Source: RGIG7378 sp045588325 (lineage in GTDB: Bacteria; Bacillota; Clostridia; RGIG7378). From it: a stretch of 23,569 bases of DNA. The notes beneath the pieces were generated by a model that saw only the letters and a list, made by a program, of their open reading frames with translations, was not told where the DNA came from and searched no databases. Where the stretch lies: assembly GCA_045588325.1 (NCBI GenBank), contig JAZNEA010000024.1, positions 1 to 23,569 of the forward strand, read 5' to 3'. This document shows, in pieces, positions 7,003 through 13,378 of this stretch (position 1 is the first letter of the stretch; every line of letters starts with the position of its first letter). The position numbers were made by a program, and so were the translations under genes.

Positions 7003-9093
7003 ATGAGCAAAAAGAGATTTACAGCGATATTTGCATTTCTTGTATTTGTGCTGGTTGCTTGTGTGGCCAGGCTCTTTGTGCTGCAAATTTTGCAAGATAA
7101 TTCTGACATAACTTCAGGGGACTCCAATGGTAACACAACGGAGATCCACGTCATAGAGGCCCCCAGAGGTTCAATATTCGCAGGATCAGGCGAAACCTTG
7201 GCAGGCAGCAGAATAGGTTATAACCTGTACATGGCTGTGCGTAAGGGAGCCAGTAGCACAGAAATCAACAACACATTGGGCCTTGTATTGCAGACTCTTT
7301 CCGAAAATGGGGACACATTTAGCCATTCTTTTGGCAAGTATATTCAGTATCCAGAGTTGGAGTATGGATATGCTATTACATCCAAGGCCAACAAGGTGGC
7401 CTACTTTAGGAACTTCACGGGACTTAAGTTAGAGGACCTGGAGGAGGGTTGTTCTGCAGAGGAAATGTATCAGGCCATACTGAAGGAATTTGGGATCCTG
7501 GAGGAGAACTACAGTCCAGACATTGCCTACGTTATTTCTGCGTTGAGGTTTGAGCTTTTGTGGGCAACATCCGGTAGCTCTATCCTCATTGCCGAGGATA
7601 TCAGTCTGTCCACATATGCCGAACTTAACGAGAACAGCTATGCGCTGACAGGTATCTTCACAGAGCCAGTTGCATTCAGAACATATGGCTACGGGGATGT
7701 GGTTTCCCACGTGGTTGGCTACATCGCAGCTATTTCTGACAGCGAGTATGAAGAGATGATTCAGGCAGGCAAGGAGTATTCTGCCGATGACGTTATAGGC
7801 AAATTAGGCATCGAAAAGACCTATGAGTCGTGGCTCAAGCCCCACAATGGACAACAGACCATCACGCTTAATCCAGATGGCGTTGAGATTAGTTCCAAAG
7901 AGACCGTTAAGGCTAGGCCGGGTAACGATATTTATTTGACAATTAACCTGGGGTTGCAGCAGGTGGCGTTGGACAGCCTTAAGACAAATATTGAAAAGAT
8001 TGCATCCGAGGCCGATGGCGAAACAAACTTTGGTGACGCTCGAACGGGCGCAGCCGTCGCCATGGACGTTAACACTGGCAAGGTGTTGGCCTTGGTTAGT
8101 TATCCCAGTTATGATTCAGCTCTGTTCCTGGCATCACCAGATGACGAAGAGGCCCAGCAGGCGATTGCCGACCTCTACAAGGAGGAGAACAATGGTCCTA
8201 CATACAATCGAGCAATTCAGGGTTTGTATGCGCCAGGCTCCACCTTTAAGCCGTTGGTAGCTATCGCTGCCCTTGAATCTGGACAATTCGCTCCAAACAT
8301 GACCATTGACTGCGATGGTTCCTGGGACGTTCAGGGCCACATCGTTCACTGCATGGAGTGGAAAAAGTATCACTATACCCACGGCCTGATTGACATCATT
8401 ACGGGATTGGAGACCTCCTGCAACTTATTCTTCCACAAGTTGGGCGTTTCCCATGCCGGTATAGACAATATCGATCTTTGGGCAAAGAAGCTAGGACTTG
8501 GCGAGTATACAAACATAGATATCTATGGAGAAATGAAGGGTTTCCGCAACAATCCTGAGATTAAGGCTGCCCTGACAGGCGGTGAAGGTTGGACCAGCGC
8601 GGACACAGCCCAGGCATCCATCGGACAGTTGTACAATGTATTCACACCTATTCAGCTGTGCAGATATACAGCAGCCATAGCCAATGGTGGTAATCTGCTG
8701 ACACCGTACCTGGTAGACAAGATTGTGAACTCCGATGGTGATACAGTATATAAGGGTTCCACTACAACAGAATCCATCGGCATTAGTGCTCAGAATATCG
8801 CCACAGTACAGGAAGGTATGATAGCTGTAGCTAACGCCGTTGACGGAACAGCGTCTCAGACATTTGCAAACTTTACCGTTAATGGCATTCCGATTACAGT
8901 TGCATGTAAGACTGGTACCCCGGAGACTGGTTTGGAGCAATTTGGACAGTCCTCTAATGCTGTTTTCATTTGTTACGCCCCTGCAGACAATCCGGAAATT
9001 GCCGTCGCTATCGTAGTAGAGCATGGCGTTTGGGGATCTAACGTTGCACCCATCGCAAAAGATATCCTTACAGCATATTTCCAAAACAAATAA
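7003..9093 (+). CDS. Class B penicillin-binding protein (PBP2/MrdA-like transpeptidase)
   Basis: Transpeptidase that crosslinks peptidoglycan, probably during lateral growth. There is one N-terminal membrane anchor (about residues 7-28), then a dimerisation region opening with APRGSIFAGSGETLAGS. The catalytic domain has SxxK at STFK (S413, K416), SxN at SCN (472-474) and KTG at 636-638. Length 696 is usual for PBP2. It starts one base after the mreD stop and has only a weak ribosome site, so coupling is likely. The gene closes the mre run; the next 80 bases hold a terminator-like hairpin. The partner glycosyltransferase RodA is not in this window. The symbol is left blank because mrdA and pbpA are both used. 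Confidence 0.92.
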   Translation: MSKKRFTAIFAFLVFVLVACVARLFVLQILQDNSDITSGDSNGNTTEIHVIEAPRGSIFAGSGETLAGSRIGYNLYMAVRKGASSTEINNTLGLVLQTLSENGDTFSHSFGKYIQYPELEYGYAITSKANKVAYFRNFTGLKLEDLEEGCSAEEMYQAILKEFGILEENYSPDIAYVISALRFELLWATSGSSILIAEDISLSTYAELNENSYALTGIFTEPVAFRTYGYGDVVSHVVGYIAAISDSEYEEMIQAGKEYSADDVIGKLGIEKTYESWLKPHNGQQTITLNPDGVEISSKETVKARPGNDIYLTINLGLQQVALDSLKTNIEKIASEADGETNFGDARTGAAVAMDVNTGKVLALVSYPSYDSALFLASPDDEEAQQAIADLYKEENNGPTYNRAIQGLYAPGSTFKPLVAIAALESGQFAPNMTIDCDGSWDVQGHIVHCMEWKKYHYTHGLIDIITGLETSCNLFFHKLGVSHAGIDNIDLWAKKLGLGEYTNIDIYGEMKGFRNNPEIKAALTGGEGWTSADTAQASIGQLYNVFTPIQLCRYTAAIANGGNLLTPYLVDKIVNSDGDTVYKGSTTTESIGISAQNIATVQEGMIAVANAVDGTASQTFANFTVNGIPITVACKTGTPETGLEQFGQSSNAVFICYAPADNPEIAVAIVVEHGVWGSNVAPIAKDILTAYFQNK

Positions 9094-9118
9094 TATTTTC
9101 TCTTCGACAAATCTATCC

Positions 9119-9148
9119 TTGAATATGCTATTTGGCCCACAATATACT
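9119..9148 (+). promoter_or_regulatory. Candidate minD promoter with start point inside a hairpin loop
   Basis: TTGAAT (9119-9124), 18 bases, then TATACT (9143-9148). With the last base of the -10 box at -7, the predicted first base is G9155, the first base of the GCAA loop of the hairpin at 9147-9166. Such a transcript would lack the left arm of that hairpin and leave the minD ribosome site free. The -35 box matches the consensus at 4 of 6 positions and the -10 at 5 of 6. Confidence 0.45.
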
Positions 9149-9173
9149 TCCGTAGCAATACGGAGGTTTTTTT
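9147..9173 (+). terminator. Terminator-like hairpin that contains the minD ribosome site
   Basis: An 8-base-pair stem (left arm CTTCCGTA 9147-9154, right arm TACGGAGG 9159-9166, one G-T wobble) closes on a GNRA-type loop, GCAA, and is followed by seven T (9167-9173). This is the form of an intrinsic terminator for the mre/PBP transcript. The right arm is also the only good Shine-Dalgarno sequence for minD, and the T tract is the 7-base spacer to ATG 9174. Transcripts that read through would therefore have the ribosome site paired. Confidence 0.7.
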
Positions 9174-9947
9174 ATGGGGAAGAGCATTATCATTACATCC
9201 GGCAAGGGAGGGGTAGGCAAGAGTACTTGTACTGCCAATATCGGGGCAGCCCTGGCGGATATGGGACATAGCGTAGCCCTGGTTGATGGAGACATGGGAC
9301 TTAGGAATCTGGACGTAATTATGGGGTTGGAGAACAGGATAGTCTTTACAGCACTAGATGCGGCTCAGAGAAAGTGCACCATAAGGAGTGCTCTGGTCAA
9401 AGACAGAAGGAGCGAAAATCTATACTTGCTGCCAGCAGAACAGCATCGGAATCTGGAGTTGATGACTCCGGAACACATGGAGTGGATATGTCGCTCCCTT
9501 AAAGAGGCGTTTGATTATGTGCTGATAGATTGCCCTGCAGGGATTGACAGAGGATACCGGACATCTGTGGCAGGGGCAGACGAAGCCATAGTAATTACCA
9601 CACCTGAGGTGGCAGCAATAAGGGATGCGGACAAGATAATTGGAGTGTTGTCCAGTGATGGAATAATCCAGATTCGATTGGTGATTAACAAAATTCGCGG
9701 AGAACTGATGCGCAGTGGGAATATGGTCTCCTGCAAAGATATAGAAAATATTTTGGGTGTAGAGTCCATAGGCTATGTGCCGGACGATAAATCCGTGGTA
9801 GTCAGCACCAATCGAGGGGAGTTGTCTGCGAGGACCTTTAGGTCTCAGGCTGGCAGAGAATTTCGGAAAATTGCAGCCAAGCTTGTGGCGACGACAGAAA
9901 AAGTGGCCTGCGTAGAAAGTAGAGTGAGCGCAGCGGTCAGAATATAG
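9174..9947 (+). CDS. minD: Septum-site-determining ATPase MinD
   Basis: Deviant-Walker ATPase that binds the membrane as an ATP dimer and positions division or polarity factors. The start is fixed by the typical MinD opening IIITSGKGGVGKST (5-18; signature Lys11 and Walker Lys16). Switch I (DGDMGLRNLDVIMGLENR) and switch II (DCPAGIDRGY) are intact, as is the NKIR specificity loop. Length 257. The C-terminus is odd: instead of a membrane-targeting helix rich in Phe and Leu, it ends in SRVSAAVRI, which has only small hydrophobics. minE follows after 9 bases. minC, often directly upstream in clostridia, is absent. Expression is probably set by the hairpin and promoter just upstream. Confidence 0.92.
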   Translation: MGKSIIITSGKGGVGKSTCTANIGAALADMGHSVALVDGDMGLRNLDVIMGLENRIVFTALDAAQRKCTIRSALVKDRRSENLYLLPAEQHRNLELMTPEHMEWICRSLKEAFDYVLIDCPAGIDRGYRTSVAGADEAIVITTPEVAAIRDADKIIGVLSSDGIIQIRLVINKIRGELMRSGNMVSCKDIENILGVESIGYVPDDKSVVVSTNRGELSARTFRSQAGREFRKIAAKLVATTEKVACVESRVSAAVRI

Positions 9948-9956
9948 GAGGGAGAA

Positions 9957-10235
9957 ATGGGTATTATAGATATATTCAGGGAGATCAAAGGAGCCTCGGG
10001 GAAAGAGGCAGCAGTCCGGCTCGAGAGGGATTTTATAATGGACAAAACTAATATTCCACCGGACAAGCTGGACATTATTGCCCAGGACTTGCTGAAGACA
10101 TTGCGAAAACACGCAGGTATTGAAGAAAAGGACATTCGTGTTATAATTAGGATGAAGAATTCCACAGTTGGAGTAGGCACAGTGCCGGTCATAGAGATAT
10201 CGGCTCCCATACTTCCTCGGGCTGTGGAGAGTTGA
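9957..10235 (+). CDS. minE: Cell division topological specificity factor MinE
   Basis: Activator of the MinD ATPase. The 92 residues open with MGIIDIFREI, an amphipathic membrane-touching stretch typical of MinE. The MinD-contact helix follows (about 15-32, EAAVRLERDFIMDK), then NIPPDKLDIIAQDLLKTLRK and the beta strands of the dimer domain (IRVIIRMKN, TVPVIEISAPI). This matches the layout of clostridial MinE. A strong GGAGGG site precedes ATG 9957. It lies between minD and an mgsA-like gene, the standard order apart from the missing rodA. Confidence 0.88.
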   Translation: MGIIDIFREIKGASGKEAAVRLERDFIMDKTNIPPDKLDIIAQDLLKTLRKHAGIEEKDIRVIIRMKNSTVGVGTVPVIEISAPILPRAVES

Positions 10236-10268
10236 TGCACCGTACATTTTCAGATCAGGCAGGTAGAT

Positions 10269-10670
10269 ATGAACATCGCACTCATAGCACATGATAATAA
10301 GAAGGAGTTAATGGCAGACTTTTGCTTTGCATATTCTGGAGTCCTTTCCGGACACAAACTGTATGCTACAGGCTCCACAGCAGATGCTATTCGCGATTAT
10401 GCTAAGTTGCCTGTTGAGTCATTGTCTCCCGGATTGCTGGGCGGCATGCGACAGCTGGATACCAAGATCATCTGCGGTGAGATTGATATGATGATTTATT
10501 TCACCAACACTTTGCCTGGGTCCAACGCATATGAGGAGGAGGGACAGCTCTTTATCCACTGCGATATATACGACGTTCCCTATGCTTCCAATGTTGCTAC
10601 CGCAGAGATACTGATCCACGGACTTGAGCGCGGTGACCTTGACTGGAGAGAGCTGGTAAAGGCCCTATAA
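10269..10670 (+). CDS. MgsA-like protein with lost catalytic residues
   Basis: The 133 residues align by eye along the whole of methylglyoxal synthase: IALIAHDNKKELM, LYATGST, IDMMIYFTN, VPYASNVATAEILIHG, and the GLERGDLDWRE tail common in clostridial MgsA. Methylglyoxal synthase turns dihydroxyacetone phosphate into methylglyoxal. Here the residues needed for that are replaced. The catalytic Asp of GGD is Met60 (GGM), the Asp of the DPL motif is Asn80 (NTL), and the PHDPD motif with its His reads SNAYEEE (Ala87 at the His position). The fold and part of the phosphate site may remain, but classical activity is unlikely. The location after minDE is the normal place for mgsA, so this looks like the ancestral gene after change of function or decay. 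Its 3' end overlaps the opposite-strand M50 gene by 74 bases. Confidence 0.8.
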   Translation: MNIALIAHDNKKELMADFCFAYSGVLSGHKLYATGSTADAIRDYAKLPVESLSPGLLGGMRQLDTKIICGEIDMMIYFTNTLPGSNAYEEEGQLFIHCDIYDVPYASNVATAEILIHGLERGDLDWRELVKAL

Positions 10671-11481
10671 TCTCCGACACCGGATGGTCCATACGGCCGG
10701 ACAGCATTGCATCCAACAATCGCCCCTCGTCCACGAAACCGCAGGGGGTCATGTCTCCCATCATCACACAATATATGTTATACCTATCGCAGGGCATATG
10801 CTCTGCGATTTTTCCTATGGTGGTGTTTTCATTTACCGCCACAGCACGGATTTCTAAAAAAGAATTCTCCCTTAACTTTTTTCGCTTCTTTATATGCTGA
10901 CTCATACTCATCAGAATCATATCTCCTTTGTCTTTGTGAGGTGTTAATATGGCTGCGCCGCACAGCACGGGAATCAGAAAGCGCAATCCTCGTGAAATAT
11001 TGATCACTCCAGATAGCATTACAATACCTCCGAAAAGAGCGGATATTGCTCCCTGCAAATGGGACAGTGTTCCGGGCAGCCTGCTGTGCAGACCAGTTGC
11101 CGCGGCGATGAGTCCTCCGTCCAAGGGGGATACTGGCAGTAGATTAAACAGACATAGTGAAAGGTTCATCTCACCATACTCCTCCCATCCATGTAGTGTA
11201 AAAAATATCCAGAGGAGCAAATTGGACAGGGGACCTGCAATCAGGATAACGATCCTTTTCCAGGGTGGAGAGAATTCCATGTCCAGTTTGAGAAAAAAAC
11301 CCCAGGGCATGATGGAAAACTCACGAGGTAGTTTACCAATTAACAGGAGCCCTGCCAGAATATGGCAGATTTCGTGGGCGCCGATGGACAATAGACGCAC
11401 AAGAAATAAATCCAATCTGCCCAACCACATGTCGCTGGCCAACCGTAAAACCCATGCCAAAATGCCTGGCCACCAGTTCAA
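10597..11481 (-). CDS. M50 site-2 metalloprotease, SpoIVFB-like, with C-terminal CBS-like domain
   Basis: Membrane zinc protease of the intramembrane type. The HExxH motif is HEICH (36-40), and the second motif NLLPVSPLDGG supplies the Asp ligand (D121). Several hydrophobic spans surround them, and a soluble tail at about 205-275 looks like the CBS domain of SpoIVFB, which cleaves pro-sigma-K late in sporulation. No spoIVFA is seen. The start is TTG 11481 with GGGGG about 6-10 bases upstream; an in-frame stop lies at 11500-11502, so no longer start exists. In clostridia this gene often follows mgsA on the same strand; here it is inverted and its last 24 codons are antisense to the mgsA-like gene. 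Length 294. Confidence 0.8.
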   Translation of the reverse strand: MNWWPGILAWVLRLASDMWLGRLDLFLVRLLSIGAHEICHILAGLLLIGKLPREFSIMPWGFFLKLDMEFSPPWKRIVILIAGPLSNLLLWIFFTLHGWEEYGEMNLSLCLFNLLPVSPLDGGLIAAATGLHSRLPGTLSHLQGAISALFGGIVMLSGVINISRGLRFLIPVLCGAAILTPHKDKGDMILMSMSQHIKKRKKLRENSFLEIRAVAVNENTTIGKIAEHMPCDRYNIYCVMMGDMTPCGFVDEGRLLDAMLSGRMDHPVSEIIGPLPALSSQGHRAQVRGSVSLR

Positions 11482-11513
11482 TGTGCATACCCCCGGATGT
11501 TAATTAAAAGCTC

Positions 11514-11673
11514 AGTGAAAAGTGAAGAGTGAACAGTCCAGCCAAGAGCTAAGGGCGAATGGTTAAAACTGGCAGATAACAGTTGGGAGTTATACCCAGG
11601 GGATAGGAAATCCCCGCGCGCCTCCTAAATAGCATCTCACGGAGCGACATCTCTTTCCTCTTAACTTTTAACT
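11514..11673. repeat. Bipolar heptad repeat, copy B
   Basis: Three units AGTGAAA, AGTGAAG and AGTGAAC lie in register at 11514-11534. The same unit on the opposite strand appears at 11660-11673 (CTTAACT, TTTAACT). The polarity matches copy A at 157-286. Between the arms sits a short hairpin GGGGA/TCCCC (11599-11615). The 286 bases between the M50 gene and the TerB_N gene hold no gene I can support, only this element and the next promoter. Confidence 0.6.
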
Positions 11674-11707
11674 ATATATATTTCATTCGTAGCTCGTTAA
11701 TCACACT

Positions 11708-11735
11708 TTCGCAACTAAAGTTAATAGGTTATAAT
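11708..11735 (+). promoter_or_regulatory. Probable promoter for the TerB_N/CYTH pair
   Basis: TATAAT at 11730-11735 is perfect; TTCGCA at 11708-11713 is a 4-of-6 match with 16-base spacing. The predicted leader is about 26 bases, with a very strong GGGGGAGGAG ribosome site at 11751-11760. Confidence 0.55.
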
Positions 11736-11767
11736 TCTACATAAAACTATGGGGGAGGAGCGGCTGA

Positions 11768-12784
11768 ATGAGCAAGGGATTTAAGGTATATGTAGACCCC
11801 GACGAGGAGGCCTTCCAGAGGTCCCTCATCAGTAATCAGAAGGTCAAGACATCAGGCACAGGTCATAGCACACCATCTGTATTGGATCGCCAGACAGCCA
11901 AAGCCAAACTGGACAGATTCATAGAGGATGCGATGCAGTCTCTAGGTATAGAGCCATACAGGACCATATTTGTGCCATTTAAGGCCGAACTACCAACATA
12001 TGCAGATATGACAGAGGAGCAGAGGGCGTATTACCTGTATTGGCGCCGGGAATATCTGGGCGGACAGAGCCTCAATGCCGATGAGGGGTACCTGCTATGC
12101 CTAGCCTACGAGATTATTAATCAGACGTTGATGATAGGTGTTCATCTAGGTGGAGAACTGATGCTTAGGCTGCTGTCAGACTATGGCGCCAGATTTCCGG
12201 GAGTGGCCAGACAACTGGTCAGATGGATAGAGGATTATTATTCTGAATACCTGACTGTGGACGCCCTCTACAGGGATTTATCGCGGCAGGAGGAGCGGGT
12301 CCAGGAGATGTTCGATGGAGGCCGATTCCTGTTCGCCATTTATGATAATGAACCCCTGGATTACGAGGATATATGCCAATTGACAGCCCTGTCCCACAGA
12401 CGATGCCTCTTTGCGAATAATTGGGATCAGATGTCGGAGTTCAAGGAGCTGTTGCCACAGGCATTTCATGAGGTTGACCGCATAATTCGCAACAGAACAG
12501 GCAAATCTTGGCTCACAAATATTCAACCCTACAGTCGAAGGGCTTTCCCCGGAGCGGTGTACGGAGGCAAGGATGAGGTTTCAACCACCATTATTGACTT
12601 TAGCCCTGGCCCACAGAGGGACGTCTTTGGCAGAGTGGCCAGGCTGGTGGAGCTGCTAATGGGGCAGGAGGTAGGATATGGCAATAAGAAGATGACCTCC
12701 AACATATCCCGTTTGGAGGCCCAGATTGACGACGAGGAACTAACGCAGGCCCTACGGGAATTGGTGGCCACATACTACAGATGA
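11768..12784 (+). CDS. TerB N-terminal-domain-like protein
   Basis: The 338 residues contain LPTYADMTEEQRAYYLYWRR (75-94) followed by an EGYLLCLAYEIIN helix (106-118). This is the pattern of the TerB_N domain (MSPEQ..YYLYWR...YIFLYIYELIN), found near tellurite-resistance-type TerB proteins and helicases. The role of that domain is not established. The rest is mostly helical with no membrane segment or signal peptide, so a cytoplasmic protein is expected. The C-terminal third (DEVSTTIIDFSPGPQRDVFGRVARL) is unrecognised. I see no TerB_C domain. ATG 11768 follows a strong ribosome site. A CYTH gene follows after 12 bases, so the two are probably one operon. Confidence 0.6.
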   Translation: MSKGFKVYVDPDEEAFQRSLISNQKVKTSGTGHSTPSVLDRQTAKAKLDRFIEDAMQSLGIEPYRTIFVPFKAELPTYADMTEEQRAYYLYWRREYLGGQSLNADEGYLLCLAYEIINQTLMIGVHLGGELMLRLLSDYGARFPGVARQLVRWIEDYYSEYLTVDALYRDLSRQEERVQEMFDGGRFLFAIYDNEPLDYEDICQLTALSHRRCLFANNWDQMSEFKELLPQAFHEVDRIIRNRTGKSWLTNIQPYSRRAFPGAVYGGKDEVSTTIIDFSPGPQRDVFGRVARLVELLMGQEVGYGNKKMTSNISRLEAQIDDEELTQALRELVATYYR

Positions 12785-12796
12785 GCAGAGGTGTAT

Positions 12797-13264
12797 ATGA
12801 ATACTGAAATAGAACGCAGGTTTTTGGTGCCGGATGGCAGTATGGTGCCAGAGGGAGAGGAACATTCTGTCAAACAGGGGTATATGTATAGTGGGGCGCA
12901 GGGCACAGTACGCTTCAGGGTGCTGGGGGATAGAGGTTTTATTACGATTAAAGGCAAACCTGCCCCGGGACACTTTGGTAGGAGTGAGTATGAGTTCGAA
13001 ATCCCATCAGCCCAGGCAGAGGCTATGATTGCAGAACTATGTGGAGACAGGATAATTCACAAGACCAGGCGCGTGGTCATGGTTGATGGGCTTCCATGGG
13101 AGGTGGACTTTTTCCACGACTTCCATGAGGGGTTAATCATCGCGGAGATCGAACTAGATAGCGAGGAACAGGAAATAACTTTGCCGAATTTTGTGGGACG
13201 TGAAATTACAGGCGAAAAGGGCTATAGTAATGCTGCCTTATCGCTGAAAAAGGTTTGCAATTAA
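12797..13264 (+). CDS. CYTH domain protein (triphosphate tunnel metalloenzyme family)
   Basis: Members bind organic or inorganic triphosphates and metal in an eight-stranded tunnel; bacterial single-domain forms are often inorganic triphosphatases. The N-terminal signature EIERRFLV (4-11) is the ExExK motif with Arg in the last place. Later strands carry alternating charged residues as expected: TVRFRVLGDRGFITIKGK, RSEYEFEIP, WEVDFFHDFHEGLIIAEIELDSEEQ. Length 155 is normal. ATG 12797 is preferred to the in-frame GTG 12791, because the ribosome site AGAGGT at 12787-12792 would overlap a start at 12791. The promoter of the next gene overlaps this gene's last codons. The substrate is unknown. 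Confidence 0.85.
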   Translation: MNTEIERRFLVPDGSMVPEGEEHSVKQGYMYSGAQGTVRFRVLGDRGFITIKGKPAPGHFGRSEYEFEIPSAQAEAMIAELCGDRIIHKTRRVVMVDGLPWEVDFFHDFHEGLIIAEIELDSEEQEITLPNFVGREITGEKGYSNAALSLKKVCN

Positions 13265-13283
13265 CAGTTTTGGGTGCTATAAT
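13255..13283 (+). promoter_or_regulatory. Promoter for asd, overlapping the end of the CYTH gene
   Basis: TTGCAA (13255-13260) lies in the last coding bases of the CYTH gene. TATAAT (13278-13283) follows at a 17-base spacing and is preceded by TGC, an extended -10 form. The predicted start is near 13290, giving a leader of about 89 bases. Confidence 0.7.
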
Positions 13284-13365
13284 GCCAACAATTTGTGTGT
13301 TGTGCGTGGACAGATGTTCGCCACAGATGGACATTTAAGTAGATTACAGGGCACAGACCCTAGAT

Positions 13366-13371
13366 GAGAGG
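13366..13371 (+). promoter_or_regulatory. Ribosome site that decides the asd start
   Basis: GAGAGG lies 7 bases before ATG 13379 and downstream of the in-frame ATG 13364. The shorter reading, starting MTKLRVGIIG, is therefore the real protein. Confidence 0.8.
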
Positions 13372-13378
13372 ATATTTT

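Noticed and set aside
9094..9173. A very short or broken minC between PBP2 and minD
   Set aside because: Only 80 bases are available, and no frame resembles any part of MinC.
9420..10292. Antisense open frame across minD and minE
   Set aside because: It crosses two well-supported genes and their junction; the composition is unlike a real protein.
10671..11481. + strand open frames opposite the M50 gene
   Set aside because: The - strand frame has HEICH and the SPLDGG motif with membrane spans; the + strand frames show no family features.
13314..13367. Short leader ORF before asd (17 codons)
   Set aside because: It has only a weak ribosome site and no run of Lys, Thr or Met codons as expected for an attenuation peptide.
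13290..13378. Lysine riboswitch before asd
   Set aside because: An 89-base leader is well short of the lysine class, and I see none of its conserved blocks.
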